From positions 124,001-188,000 of the forward strand of contig NZ_CP134977.1 in the NCBI RefSeq assembly GCF_039349365.1: 64,000 bases of DNA, in the 5' to 3' direction. The notes under the pieces are model-generated. The model searched no databases and was not told the origin of the DNA. It worked only from the letters and a program-made list of their open reading frames with translations. Origin of the DNA: Buchnera aphidicola (Shivaphis celti). Its GTDB lineage: Bacteria > Pseudomonadota > Gammaproteobacteria > Enterobacterales > Enterobacteriaceae. The position numbers and the translations under genes were made by a program. Shown one piece after another: positions 1 through 9,618 of this stretch; the first letter of the stretch is position 1, and each line of letters begins with the position of its first letter.

Positions 1-308
1 TTATTTTTTCTATTGACAGTATACCAATTATTTTTTCTTTTGTTCGTAATTTTTATGTTGTTTTTACATCAAATATTTTTTCTATTTTAGTTTTGCGTTC
101 TATGTATTTTATTTTATCAAATTTATTATATAAAAATAATTTTGTTAAACGTTTTTTTTCTTTAATAATTATGTATCTTTCTATGAAAATTATTATGTTA
201 AATTATATTTATGTATTAAAAAATATATATTTAATTGTAGTTGTATTAATTTTGGTTTTATTTTTAATGTATAATGTAGTTATTACGAAATTGTTACAAT
301 TATTTTGA
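1..308 (+). CDS. alx: TerC/Alx-family integral membrane protein, C-terminal part (cut by window start)
   Basis: The reading frame is open from base 3 and ends at TGA 306-308; the start lies outside the window, so about 101 C-terminal residues are visible. Near its beginning it shows a FSIDSIPIIF segment followed by FTSNIFSILVLRSMYF, which closely resembles the DSIPAIFAVT..FTSNIFAILGLRALYFLL signature of TerC-family proteins such as E. coli Alx (YgjT). The rest is a run of hydrophobic segments consistent with the last membrane helices. The family is linked to tellurite resistance, pH response and manganese export in other bacteria; the role in this symbiont is unknown. It runs almost directly into folC on the same strand. 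The family call is good; the symbol is inferred from the usual enterobacterial relative. Confidence 0.72.
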   Translation, partial: IFSIDSIPIIFSFVRNFYVVFTSNIFSILVLRSMYFILSNLLYKNNFVKRFFSLIIMYLSMKIIMLNYIYVLKNIYLIVVVLILVLFLMYNVVITKLLQLF

Positions 309-337
309 TAATAATTTTTTTAATAGAAAAATTTTAT

Positions 338-1612
338 ATGAAAAAAAATATTTTTAATGAAAGTAATTTATTAAAAAAGTGGTTTAATTTTATTAAAAAA
401 AATTGTTTAAATGATTTTGATGATTCTATTGATCGAGTATTTTTAATTGCAAAAAGATTAAATTTATTTCCATTTTCATCGTTTGTAATTACTGTTGCAG
501 GAACAAATGGGAAAGGTAGTACCTGTAAAATTTTAGAACAATATTTTTTAAGATTAGGTTATACTGTTGGATTATATACTTCTCCGCATTTTTTTTATCA
601 TTACGAAAGAGTTCGTATTAATGGAAAATATATTACTAATGATAATATTTATATTCATGTTTTTTATTTAGTGAGTATAATATGCGGTGATACCCTTTTG
701 ACATATTTTGAGTTTATTACTTTATCCATATTATTGATTTTTAAAAATTACTATCTAGATATCGTAATTTTAGAAGTAGGTCTTGGAGGAAGATTAGATG
801 CTACTAATGTTATTAATCCTGATATGGCAATAATTACAAATATTGCTTTAGATCACGTTAGTATATTAGGGAAGACGAGAAATATGATAGGGTATGAAAA
901 ATCAGGAATTTTTAGAAAAAAAATTCCGGTGATTATTGGAGACTGTAATATACCTTACTCTGTATATCAACAATCTTATAAATTTGAAGTATATTTGTAT
1001 AGATTTCAGTATGAATGGAATTGGATTAAGTATAAAAATTTTTGGAACTTTTATGATCATTTAGGAGTAATTAGTCACTTACCTATTGATAGTAAAATAT
1101 CAATATTTAATATTGCCCTTGCAATAGCAGCTATAAGAGTATCTCCATTTCAAATGAATGACCGAGCTTTACAAAAAACAATTCGTTTCTCTTACTTATT
1201 GGGTAGGTTTGATGTGATTCATAAAAGACCATATATTATTTTAGATGTAGCGCATAATCCTCATTCTGCTATTTTTTTGTATAATAAATTAAAACAGTTT
1301 TTAATAAATCATTCTTGTAAGAAAGTATATGGGGTAATTGGAATGTTATCAACTAAAGATGTTAAAAATACTATTTTTACTTTTAAAGATATCATTGATT
1401 GCTGGTATTATAAAACTTTATTACATGAAAAAACTGCAAGTTATTATAATTTAAAAAAATATTTGCCATATAATGCAAACTATATTCCTAATATGCAACA
1501 TATTTTATGTAAATTATTGAATCACGCACATCAAAAAGATGTGATTTTAATTTTTGGATCATTTCATATAGTTTCTGAAGCTATGATATTTTTTAAAAAA
1601 TTTATTACATAA
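338..1612 (+). CDS. folC: Bifunctional dihydrofolate synthase / folylpolyglutamate synthase
   Basis: A 424-residue cytoplasmic Mur-ligase-fold enzyme that adds glutamate to dihydropteroate to give dihydrofolate and then extends the polyglutamate tail of folates. The ATP-binding P-loop AGTNGKGST is at about residues 54-62, followed by a TSPH motif; VGLGGRLDATN and the LDVAHNPHS motif near residue 300 are also conserved in the family. An upstream TTG at 305 is in frame, but the ATG at 338 gives the usual FolC N-terminus, so I prefer it. The gene follows the alx stop by 29 bp, probably co-transcribed, and converges on prs with only 13 bp between the stops. Confidence 0.95.
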   Translation: MKKNIFNESNLLKKWFNFIKKNCLNDFDDSIDRVFLIAKRLNLFPFSSFVITVAGTNGKGSTCKILEQYFLRLGYTVGLYTSPHFFYHYERVRINGKYITNDNIYIHVFYLVSIICGDTLLTYFEFITLSILLIFKNYYLDIVILEVGLGGRLDATNVINPDMAIITNIALDHVSILGKTRNMIGYEKSGIFRKKIPVIIGDCNIPYSVYQQSYKFEVYLYRFQYEWNWIKYKNFWNFYDHLGVISHLPIDSKISIFNIALAIAAIRVSPFQMNDRALQKTIRFSYLLGRFDVIHKRPYIILDVAHNPHSAIFLYNKLKQFLINHSCKKVYGVIGMLSTKDVKNTIFTFKDIIDCWYYKTLLHEKTASYYNLKKYLPYNANYIPNMQHILCKLLNHAHQKDVILIFGSFHIVSEAMIFFKKFIT

Positions 1613-1625
1613 AAATTTATATTTT

Positions 1626-2606
1626 TTATATTTTTTTCTTATACATGTTCGTGTATTTTTTATATTCAAACATTGCAGAAATTGATTCTTCATTACTAAT
1701 TCTTCTAATAGCTTCTGCAAGCATAGCGGACAATGTTAATATTCTTACTTTTTTTTGTATTTTCATAACTTGAGATAAAGGAATTGTGTCACAAACAATA
1801 ATTTCATCAATATAATCTTTTTTTATATTTTTTAAAATATTTCCTGAAAAAACAGGATGCGTTGCATATGCTAATACTTGATTGGCTCCTTTTTTTTTCA
1901 GTGCTTTTGCTGCTTTGCATAGAGTATCTCCTGTATCAATCATATCATCTACTAAAATACAATCTCTATTTGACACATCTCCTATAATATTCATTACTTG
2001 TGCTACATTTTTTTTTGGTCTTCTTTTATCTATGATTGCCATATCAGTGTCATGTAATAACTTTGCTATAGCTCTTGCTCTTACTACTCCCCCGATATCT
2101 GGAGAAACAATAATTGGATCTACAAGTTTTAATTTTAACATGTCTTCTAATAAAATAAAACTACCAAATACATTATCTACAGGAACATCAAAAAATCCTT
2201 GTATCTGTTCGGCATGTAAATCAACAGTTAAAATACGATCGATACCGACATTAGATAAAAAATCTGCAACAATTTTTGCTGTTATTGGTACTCTAGTAGA
2301 TCGTACTCTACGGTCTTGCCTAGCATATCCAAAATAAGGTATCACTGCCGTGATTCTTCCTGCTGATGCTCTTCTTAACGCGTCTGTAATTACCGCCAAT
2401 TCCATGATGTTATCGTTTGTGGGGTAACATGTTGATTGTATAATAAATATATCATCTCCTCTAACGTTTTCATTGATTTTTACACTAATTTCTCCATCAC
2501 TAAATTTACTGACAGTTGCATTTCCTAAATTGCTATATAATTTTTTTGCGACTAATTTTGCTAATTCTGGTATAGAATTTCCAGAAAATATCTTCATATT
2601 TGACAT
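1626..2606 (-). CDS. prs: Ribose-phosphate pyrophosphokinase (PRPP synthase)
   Basis: Converts ribose 5-phosphate and ATP to PRPP, the precursor for nucleotides, histidine, tryptophan and NAD. The 326 residues align along the whole length with the 315-residue E. coli enzyme, including the flexible catalytic region around YARQDRR, the metal-binding [12 protein letters not shown] and the C-terminal [12 protein letters not shown] short lysine/tyrosine-rich tail of about 11 residues extends past the usual end. In the PRPP-binding loop the sequence reads DDMIDTGDT where E. coli has DDMIDTGGT. The ATG is preceded by an AAAGAGAG purine run on the coding strand. It is transcribed away from prfA. Confidence 0.97.
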   Translation of the reverse strand: MSNMKIFSGNSIPELAKLVAKKLYSNLGNATVSKFSDGEISVKINENVRGDDIFIIQSTCYPTNDNIMELAVITDALRRASAGRITAVIPYFGYARQDRRVRSTRVPITAKIVADFLSNVGIDRILTVDLHAEQIQGFFDVPVDNVFGSFILLEDMLKLKLVDPIIVSPDIGGVVRARAIAKLLHDTDMAIIDKRRPKKNVAQVMNIIGDVSNRDCILVDDMIDTGDTLCKAAKALKKKGANQVLAYATHPVFSGNILKNIKKDYIDEIIVCDTIPLSQVMKIQKKVRILTLSAMLAEAIRRISNEESISAMFEYKKYTNMYKKKI

Positions 2607-2783
2607 AAATCTCTCTTTGTAATGTATTTAAAAATTTTTTAATCTTTTGAATGATATATTATTTGTGTTTGTATAGTTTTTTATTATTTTGTGATATATT
2701 TTAACTATTGTATCGTTTTATTAATAATATTATAAAAAAAAAATAATTTTATATTTTATTTTATTACTTTTTTGAAGGAACAT

Positions 2784-3860
2784 ATGAATTTGAAGAATAA
2801 AATTATTGACAAATTAGAAATATTGTATAAAAAATTTAAAAAAATTGAAATATTATTATCAAATAAAAAAATTATTTTGCATCAAAAGAGATTTCAGTGG
2901 TTGTCAAAAAAATATTTGGAATTATCATATTTAATAAATTTATATTTAAAATGGAAAAAAAATCAACAAGATATTATATCAACTAAATCGTTGTTATGTG
3001 ATGTTGAAATGGTAGAAATTGCTCACGAGGAATTAATTTTTTTAAAAAAAAAATCTTTATCATTTGAGAATCAAATTAAAAAAATGTTAATTCCTATTGA
3101 TCCTAATGATATGAAAGATGTTTTTATTGAAATACGAGCAGCAACTGGTGGTGATGAAGCTGCAATTTTTGCTGGAAATTTGTTTAAAATGTATGGTCGA
3201 TATGCTGAAATGAAAAATTGGAAAGTAGAAATTATGAGTTTTCAAGAAGGTGAAAAAGGTGGATTTAAAGAAATAATTATGAAAATTACAAGTTTTGGAG
3301 TATTTGGGAGACTAAAATTTGAATCTGGAGGGCATCGAGTACAACGTGTTCCAAAAACTGAATCTCAAGGCAGGATCCATACTTCTACTTGTACTGTTGC
3401 GGTCATTCCAGTTTCTAAAGATTTTAAAAATACTGTTATTAGTCATAACGATTTAAAAATCGATACTTTTCGTTCTTCTGGAGCTGGTGGACAACATGTC
3501 AATACTACTGATTCTGCAATTCGAATTACGCATATTCCTACAGGAACTGTGGTAGAATGTCAAGATGAACGGTCACAACATAAAAATAAAGCACGAGCAT
3601 TATCAATTCTATCTTCTAGAATTCAAGCTAATGAACTTGCAAAAAAACAACAAAAGGAGTCTATTATTCGACGTAATTTATTAGGAACAGGTGATCGTTC
3701 AGATAGAAATCGTACATATAACTTTCCAAAAAATAGAATAACTGATCATCGTATTAATTTAACATTATATTGTTTACATGATATACTAAATGGTAATTTA
3801 GATGTTCTTATTGAACCAATTATTCAAGAATATAACACTAATAAATATCTTAAATTATAA
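2784..3860 (+). CDS. prfA: Peptide chain release factor 1
   Basis: Recognises UAA and UAG in the ribosomal A site and triggers hydrolysis of peptidyl-tRNA. The GGQ catalytic motif lies at about residues 235-237 within [16 protein letters not shown], as in E. coli RF1. The stop-codon-reading tripeptide is PKT (about residues 190-192) where E. coli has PAT, within [18 protein letters not shown]. An in-frame TTG exists at 2772, but ATG 2784 has a GAAGGA ribosome-binding site six bases upstream and gives the normal 358-residue length. It is followed after ten bases by prmC, whose product methylates the GGQ glutamine, so the two likely form one transcript. Confidence 0.96.
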   Translation: MNLKNKIIDKLEILYKKFKKIEILLSNKKIILHQKRFQWLSKKYLELSYLINLYLKWKKNQQDIISTKSLLCDVEMVEIAHEELIFLKKKSLSFENQIKKMLIPIDPNDMKDVFIEIRAATGGDEAAIFAGNLFKMYGRYAEMKNWKVEIMSFQEGEKGGFKEIIMKITSFGVFGRLKFESGGHRVQRVPKTESQGRIHTSTCTVAVIPVSKDFKNTVISHNDLKIDTFRSSGAGGQHVNTTDSAIRITHIPTGTVVECQDERSQHKNKARALSILSSRIQANELAKKQQKESIIRRNLLGTGDRSDRNRTYNFPKNRITDHRINLTLYCLHDILNGNLDVLIEPIIQEYNTNKYLKL

Positions 3861-3870
3861 AAAAATAATA

Positions 3871-4725
3871 ATGTATATTTCTGATTGTTTAAAACATGCA
3901 AGAAGGTTGTTATCTGGATGTAAAGTAGCACAATTAGAAGCAGAAATATTGTTAAGTTTTGTTATAAAAAAATCACTTGTTTGGATAAAGTTATTTGATA
4001 ATTATCAATTAAATGAAATGCATATAAATCTTTTTAATAAGCTTTTAAATCGTCGAATTTATGGTGAACCTATTGCTTATATTATTAAAAATAAAGAATT
4101 TTGGTCATTATCTTTTTATATATCAAGTTTGGTTTTTATTCCAAGACCGGAAACAGAATTATTAGTTGAAAAAGTTATAGATTTTTCTTGTAAAAAAAAT
4201 TGTATATTAGATTTGGGTTCAGGTTGTGGAACTATATCTTTATCTTTAGCGCATGATTTACCAAATTGTAATATTTTAGGAGTAGATAATAATGATCAAG
4301 CAATCTTTGTATCAAGAAAAAATTTAAATCGTTTTAAATTAAAAAATGTTATTTTTAAGAAAAGTAATTGGTTTTCTAAAATTAAAAAAAAATTTCATTT
4401 AATAGTTAGTAATCCTCCATATTTAAGTAAAATAGAGTATTATACATTATACCAGGGAAAATTTTTTGAACCGTATACTGCTTTTGTTTCTGGGAAAAAT
4501 GGTATTAGTGATATTGAACATATTATTTTTTATGCAAGAAAATATTTGTTTAATACAGGATGGTTATTTATAGAACATGGTTGGCAGCAAAAAAATATTG
4601 TTCAACAATTATTTAAAATAAATAATTATTATAATATTCAAACGTATCAAGATTATTTTCAGTATGATCGATTTACTATAGGTCAGTATATTTGTGAAAA
4701 TTATAAAACTAATAAATATTGGTAA
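3871..4725 (+). CDS. prmC: Release factor glutamine methyltransferase
   Basis: SAM-dependent N5-glutamine methyltransferase that modifies the GGQ motif of release factors. The 284 residues contain the family's N-terminal RF-binding helical region (AEILLSF), the IPRPETELLVE segment, the SAM-binding LDLGSGCGTISLSLA and the catalytic NPPY (in IVSNPPYLSK) that binds the substrate glutamine. The ATG at 3871 was chosen because it matches the start of E. coli PrmC (HemK); a longer frame overlapping prfA is possible but lacks homology. It lies 10 bp after prfA and about 50 bp before ackA. The intact motifs suggest an active enzyme. Confidence 0.94.
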   Translation: MYISDCLKHARRLLSGCKVAQLEAEILLSFVIKKSLVWIKLFDNYQLNEMHINLFNKLLNRRIYGEPIAYIIKNKEFWSLSFYISSLVFIPRPETELLVEKVIDFSCKKNCILDLGSGCGTISLSLAHDLPNCNILGVDNNDQAIFVSRKNLNRFKLKNVIFKKSNWFSKIKKKFHLIVSNPPYLSKIEYYTLYQGKFFEPYTAFVSGKNGISDIEHIIFYARKYLFNTGWLFIEHGWQQKNIVQQLFKINNYYNIQTYQDYFQYDRFTIGQYICENYKTNKYW

Positions 4726-4774
4726 AATACAATATTAATCATTTAACTGTATAATTTATTAAGAGACTTATATT

Positions 4775-5992
4775 ATGTTACATCAAGGTGTGCTAGTGTT
4801 AAATTGTGGAAGTTCTTCTATTAAGTTTTCTGTCATTAATGTTGAAAATAATAAAAGGTATTTTTTTGGTTTTATTGAACGTTTGTATTTACCAAATTCA
4901 TGTATTGTTTGGCATGATCAAAATAAGAAAAAAAATATCGTTTTTAGAGACTATATTACACATAATAAAGCTTTGAAAAATATTATGGAAATATTATCCA
5001 TATATGAAAATAATATTATTAAAAAAATTACATGTATTGGTCATCGTGTTGTACATGGAGGTATGAAGTTGAATAAATCAATTATTATTAATCAATCTGT
5101 TTTGGAAGAAATTCAAAAGAATATTATATTTTCTCCGTTACATAATCCGATGAATTTTTTAGGAATTCAATTTTCTTTACAATATTTTCCTAATTTAATT
5201 AATAAAAATGTTGCTGTTTTTGATACTGCTTTTTATCATACTCTTCCAGAACATGCGTTTTTATATGCTATACCATATTATTTTTATAAAAAATATAATA
5301 TTCGACGTTATGGAGCACATGGTATTAGTCATTCGTATGTTACACATCAAACATCAAAAATTTTGAAAATTAATTTAAACTGTTTAAATATTATTACATG
5401 TCATTTAGGAAGTGGTTCTTCTATTACCGCTATTTGTAATGGTCAAGCTGTAGATACTTCTATGGGTTTAACACCATTAGAAGGGTTAGCGATGGGTACA
5501 AGAAGCGGTGATTTAGATCCATCGATTATATTTTTTATGTATAATATTTTAAAAATGAATATGAAAGAAATTGAAATAATATTAAATAAAAAATCTGGTT
5601 TTTTAGGATTAATGGATAATATAACGAGTGATTTTCGTTATATTGAGAAAAAATATCTTTTAGAACAATCTTCATATAGAACAGTGAATTTATTTTGTCA
5701 CCGATTATCAAAATATATTAGTGCGTACACTACTCTTTTGGATGGAAAATTAGATGCTTTAGTTTTTACAGGTGGTATAGGGGAAAATTCTTCTTTGGTA
5801 AGAGAATTAACAGTTAAACGATTAAAATTATTAAATTTAAAATTAGATGATCAATTAAATAATATGAAATTTTCAGGTTCATGGAGATTTATTCATTTCA
5901 AAAATTCTATTCCTATTATAGTAATTCCTACAAATGAAGAATTAGTTATTGCGAATGAGACAATTAATTTATTAAAAGAAAATATTGTATAG
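4775..5992 (+). CDS. ackA: Acetate kinase
   Basis: Catalyses acetyl phosphate + ADP = acetate + ATP. The 405-residue product carries the ASKHA-fold signatures: LNCGSSSIKFSV at the N-terminus, GHRVVHGG, HLGSGSSITA, GTRSGDLDPS with the catalytic arginine, and FTGGIGENSS near the C-terminus. It stands directly before pta in the usual ackA-pta order, giving a substrate-level ATP route from the acetyl-CoA made by the pyruvate dehydrogenase genes further right. A TATAAT-like hexamer at 4750-4755 lies before it, without a convincing -35 box. The start context is AGAGACTTATATTATG. Confidence 0.96.
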   Translation: MLHQGVLVLNCGSSSIKFSVINVENNKRYFFGFIERLYLPNSCIVWHDQNKKKNIVFRDYITHNKALKNIMEILSIYENNIIKKITCIGHRVVHGGMKLNKSIIINQSVLEEIQKNIIFSPLHNPMNFLGIQFSLQYFPNLINKNVAVFDTAFYHTLPEHAFLYAIPYYFYKKYNIRRYGAHGISHSYVTHQTSKILKINLNCLNIITCHLGSGSSITAICNGQAVDTSMGLTPLEGLAMGTRSGDLDPSIIFFMYNILKMNMKEIEIILNKKSGFLGLMDNITSDFRYIEKKYLLEQSSYRTVNLFCHRLSKYISAYTTLLDGKLDALVFTGGIGENSSLVRELTVKRLKLLNLKLDDQLNNMKFSGSWRFIHFKNSIPIIVIPTNEELVIANETINLLKENIV

Positions 5993-6012
5993 AAAATTAT
6001 ATTAGGTATAAT
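5985..6012 (+). promoter_or_regulatory. Possible sigma-70 promoter before pta
   Basis: TTGTAT (5985-5990), a 16-base spacer and TATAAT (6007-6012) precede the pta start by about 33 bases. The -10 matches consensus fully, the -35 only partly. In DNA this AT-rich such matches arise by chance, so support is modest. Confidence 0.35.
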
Positions 6013-6044
6013 GTCATTATTTAATATTTATTTTTAGGATTTTT

Positions 6045-8159
6045 GTGACTCGTACTATTATGTTAGTTCCGGTAGGTGATAGTTTTGGATTGACTACTAT
6101 CAGTATTAGTTTGATCAATATCTTAAATAAGAAAAAAAAAAAGATTGTTTTTTTAAAATTATATTCTAAATATTTACAGAAATATATTTCGAGAACAGAT
6201 ACTGCGTCTTTTTTAAAAAAATATTTTTTTATTCCCAGTATTTCTTTAATTCATAAAGATTTTGATTTATTTTTTTCAGAAAAAGTACTTCAAAAATTAA
6301 TTTTAGAAGAGTATTTTCAATTATATTTAATGTATAAAAAAAAGTACGATATTATATTTATTGAAGGAATGAAAGTAATTAATAATAATTTTTTTATACA
6401 TGAAATGAATATAAAGTTTGCACAAATTATACATGCAGAATTAGTTTTTTATTCTTTAGATACATATTATGATATCTTTTTAAGAATTTTTTCTGAAAAT
6501 TTAAATAAATTTTCTGATTTAAATATTTTAGGAGTAATTAATAATTTTTGTCATTTTCCTATAAAAGATTATTTTCAAGATATTGCACAAAAAAAATTTT
6601 TATTTAAAAAATATAAAAAAAAAAATTATGCGAATAAAAAATTAATTACTAAAGTAATTCATTTAAATTGGAAAAGAGATTTAATATATTATCCTGTTTC
6701 TATTATTTTAAAATCTATTCAGGCAAAAGTTTTTTTTAAAAATCACGATATTAATATTATTAAAACATTTGTGTTACATAATTCGTTTTTATTAAATAAA
6801 AAAAATTTCTATCAAGATTCTTGTTGTATTATTTCATTTAATCAATTTATTGAAATCTGTCATAATGAGCTTTTACGTAAGTTATTTTTATTAAATTTTA
6901 ATTTTTTTTTATTAACGGAATGTAATTATTGCAATTTATACAAATTAAAAATTTTAATTCAATCTTTAAAATTATTACATACAATTTTTTATACATTATT
7001 ATCTATTAAAACAGTAGTATCACAAATTAGTAATGTTCGTTCTATCCTTTATTTAAAGAATTCGAAACATGTTGATTCTGTATTAAAATATATTACATCA
7101 TATCGAAATATTCATGATATTTTAAAAAAAGATACTTCATACCGTGAATTTAGCGTCACGAATTACTATTCAGAAAATTTTAAAAATTATTTAATGAATG
7201 AATCTATCAAGCTGCGTAAACGTATTTTATTACCTGAAGGTGATCATCCTAAAATTATTCAATCAGCAAATATGGTGTCTAACTTAGGAATGGCGCAATG
7301 TATATTGTTAGGTGATAAAAATAAAATAGAAGAAATTGCTCAACAATATAAAATTCATTTATCGAAAAAAATTATTATTATTAATCCTAATGAAATATAT
7401 CAAAATTACATTGAAAAATTATTTATTTTACGTTGCAAAAGAGGTATGACAAGAGAAAAATCTGCAATATGTGTTAAGGATCGTATGATATTAGGATCTT
7501 TAATGTTACTTGATAATGAAGTGGATGGTGTTGTTTGTGGAATACAATATAATACTTCTGATGTTTTACGTACTGCGTTGCAAATTATTGGAGTAAAAAA
7601 AAGTCACAAAGATGGTTTACAGTTAGCCTCTTCTATATTTTTTATGTTATTTCGTCATCGAGTATTAATATATGGAGATTGCGCAATTAATATCAATCCT
7701 AACGCAGAACAATTGTGTCAAATTGCTATTTCTACTGCTGATTTTGTTCGTTTGTTTAATATTCAACCAAAGATTGCTATGCTTTCTTACTCTACTGGCA
7801 ACTCTGGTTCTGGAGAACCAGTGGAAAAGGTTTTGCAAGCAACGAAATTAGTTAAATTATATCGTCCTGATTTAACTATAGATGGTCCAATACAATATGA
7901 TGCTGCTGTTAATCAAATTGTTTCAAGTGTTAAGTCTCCTCATTCTCCTTTGCATGGTGAATCAAATATATTAATTTTCCCAGATTTAAATTCTGGAAAT
8001 ATTACCTATAAAGCAGTACAACAATCTTCAAAAATTATTTCTATTGGTCCTATTTTACAAGGTTTTTTAAAACCCGTAAATGATTTGTCTAGAGGAGCTA
8101 CAATATATGATATTATTTATACAATTGCAATTACAGCGATGCAATCTAAAAGTAAATGA
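6045..8159 (+). CDS. pta: Phosphate acetyltransferase
   Basis: Interconverts acetyl-CoA and acetyl phosphate, feeding AckA. The 704 residues keep the long E. coli-type layout: an N-terminal P-loop-like domain (MLVPVGDSFGLTT), a central DRTGG-like region that is here strongly AT-biased and poorly conserved, and a C-terminal catalytic domain from about residue 380 (RILLPEGDHPK, YGDCAINPN-type motif, MLSYSTGNSGSG, IGPILQGFLKPVNDLSRG). The start is GTG 6045, supported by an AGGA box 5 bases upstream and by alignment to the E. coli MSRIIMLIP start. The contrast between a well kept catalytic domain and an eroded middle suggests that the regulatory part is under relaxed selection. Confidence 0.95.
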   Translation: MTRTIMLVPVGDSFGLTTISISLINILNKKKKKIVFLKLYSKYLQKYISRTDTASFLKKYFFIPSISLIHKDFDLFFSEKVLQKLILEEYFQLYLMYKKKYDIIFIEGMKVINNNFFIHEMNIKFAQIIHAELVFYSLDTYYDIFLRIFSENLNKFSDLNILGVINNFCHFPIKDYFQDIAQKKFLFKKYKKKNYANKKLITKVIHLNWKRDLIYYPVSIILKSIQAKVFFKNHDINIIKTFVLHNSFLLNKKNFYQDSCCIISFNQFIEICHNELLRKLFLLNFNFFLLTECNYCNLYKLKILIQSLKLLHTIFYTLLSIKTVVSQISNVRSILYLKNSKHVDSVLKYITSYRNIHDILKKDTSYREFSVTNYYSENFKNYLMNESIKLRKRILLPEGDHPKIIQSANMVSNLGMAQCILLGDKNKIEEIAQQYKIHLSKKIIIINPNEIYQNYIEKLFILRCKRGMTREKSAICVKDRMILGSLMLLDNEVDGVVCGIQYNTSDVLRTALQIIGVKKSHKDGLQLASSIFFMLFRHRVLIYGDCAININPNAEQLCQIAISTADFVRLFNIQPKIAMLSYSTGNSGSGEPVEKVLQATKLVKLYRPDLTIDGPIQYDAAVNQIVSSVKSPHSPLHGESNILIFPDLNSGNITYKAVQQSSKIISIGPILQGFLKPVNDLSRGATIYDIIYTIAITAMQSKSK

Positions 8160-8179
8160 TATCAGTAATGATAATAATT

Positions 8180-8470
8180 TTAAATTATGATACTAATATC
8201 GTACATTGGAGTGCAACAACATGGAAAAATATATTTTTGTTGATGAAAAGAAAATATATTTTTTTTAAAATATTTGATTTTACCATGTATAAGTCGAATT
8301 TTACAAGTTCCACAAAATCCATTTTGACATTGGTAGGGTATATTAATGTTTTTTGAAACTAATATTTCTAATAATGAACGATTTACATTTTTTGTTATTA
8401 ATATTATGTTTTTATTTATTAAATTTATAGAATATTTTTTTTTCTTATAATTTAAAGTTTTTGAATTCAT
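8180..8470 (-). CDS. yfaE: YfaE-like 2Fe-2S ferredoxin for ribonucleotide reductase cofactor maintenance
   Basis: A small ferredoxin of about 96 residues. The plant-type 2Fe-2S ligand pattern is visible as CQNGFCGTC, with the fourth cysteine in the later FPCCC segment. In E. coli YfaE supplies electrons for building and repairing the diferric-tyrosyl cofactor of NrdB, and the position here directly after nrdB supports the same job. I chose ATG 8470, which places the start 26 bp inside the end of nrdB and suggests translational coupling; an upstream in-frame start at 8491 is possible. The C-terminus (DISIII) matches the DIEIEM end of the E. coli protein. Confidence 0.9.
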   Translation of the reverse strand: MNSKTLNYKKKKYSINLINKNIILITKNVNRSLLEILVSKNINIPYQCQNGFCGTCKIRLIHGKIKYFKKNIFSFHQQKYIFPCCCTPMYDISIII

Positions 8471-9575
8471 CTTTAGAAATTTCACAGTCAATTTGATTTG
8501 TTAAATATGAGCTTATTTCTACTTCTTGTGGTGCTGGTTGTATATGATCTGAAGTTAACCAATTATTTATCCATGGAATAGGATTGGAAATATTTGAAAA
8601 TATTTGAGGCAAATCGATAGCTTTCATTCTAATATTTGTAATATATTCTATATATTGGCACAATATTTTTTCATTTAAACCTACAATTTGTCCATTTTTG
8701 AATAAATATTTAGCCCATTTTTTTTCCTGTTCTGCAGATTTTTTAAATAAATCAATAGCTTTTTTTTCACATTTTTTTATTATTTTAAACATTTCAGGAT
8801 CATTTTCATGGTTTTTTAGGATATCAATCATACTTTGTGTACCTGTTAAATGCAATGCTTCATCTCGAGCAATGAGTCGAATAATTTTTGCGTTTCCTTC
8901 CATAATTTTTTGTTCTGCAAAAGCAAAAGCGCAAGCAAAGCTGACATAAAAACGAATTGCTTCAAGTACATTGACATTAATTAAACATAAATATAATGCT
9001 TCTTTTATTTTTTTTAATTTTAAATTTTTTTCATATTTTTTATTAATATTTTTATTACATTTTGATATATTCCAATCATGAGTCATATTAATTAATTTGT
9101 CATAATATTGAGATATATTTTTTGATCTTTCATAAATATTTTTATTTGGTATAATGTTGTTAAATATTTTTGCTGGATCGTTTGTAATATTTCGAATAAT
9201 ATGAGTATATGACCTAGAATGTATAGTTTCTGAAAAAGACCAAGTTTCAACCCAGGTTTCTAATTCTGGTAATGATATAATTGGTAAAAATGCTATATTT
9301 GGACTTCTTCCTTGAATAGAATCTAATAATATTTGATATTTTAAATTACTAATAAAAATATGTTTTTCATTTTCTTTTAATTTATTAAAATCAATGCGAT
9401 CTTTGGACAAATCAATTTCTTCTGGTCTCCAAAAGAAAGATAATTGTTTTTCTATTAAATGTTCAAATATTTTATATTTTTGTTGGTCGTATCGAACAAT
9501 ATTTACTGGTTGTCCAAAAAACATTGGTTCTGTAAGTTGATTATTTTGTTTTTTAGAGAATATTGTATATGACAT
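8445..9575 (-). CDS. nrdB: Class Ia ribonucleotide reductase, beta subunit (R2)
   Basis: Houses the diiron-tyrosyl radical that starts reduction of ribonucleoside diphosphates. The 376 residues follow E. coli NrdB closely: [10 protein letters not shown] near the start, the radical tyrosine in [15 protein letters not shown] (Tyr122 equivalent) with glutamate and histidine iron ligands in the same segment, [11 protein letters not shown] with further ligands, and a C-terminal tail ([12 protein letters not shown]) like the one that docks on NrdA. ATG 9575 was chosen over an in-frame ATG 27 bases upstream because it gives the conserved MSYTIFSKK start and has an AAGGA box. It follows nrdA by 43 bp. 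Confidence 0.97.
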   Translation of the reverse strand: MSYTIFSKKQNNQLTEPMFFGQPVNIVRYDQQKYKIFEHLIEKQLSFFWRPEEIDLSKDRIDFNKLKENEKHIFISNLKYQILLDSIQGRSPNIAFLPIISLPELETWVETWSFSETIHSRSYTHIIRNITNDPAKIFNNIIPNKNIYERSKNISQYYDKLINMTHDWNISKCNKNINKKYEKNLKLKKIKEALYLCLINVNVLEAIRFYVSFACAFAFAEQKIMEGNAKIIRLIARDEALHLTGTQSMIDILKNHENDPEMFKIIKKCEKKAIDLFKKSAEQEKKWAKYLFKNGQIVGLNEKILCQYIEYITNIRMKAIDLPQIFSNISNPIPWINNWLTSDHIQPAPQEVEISSYLTNQIDCEISKDEFKNFKL

Positions 9576-9618
9576 ATTTTCCTTAATAAATTCATAAAAC
9601 ATTTATGAAATATTTAAT

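Noticed and set aside
1882..2337. Long open frame on + strand opposite prs
   Set aside because: Antisense shadow of a highly conserved gene; composition and lack of homology argue against coding.
4750..4755. TATAAT before ackA
   Set aside because: No -35 hexamer at a usable distance; probably chance.
8156..8356. 66-codon frame on + strand after pta
   Set aside because: Overlaps yfaE on the other strand, which has clear ferredoxin cysteines.
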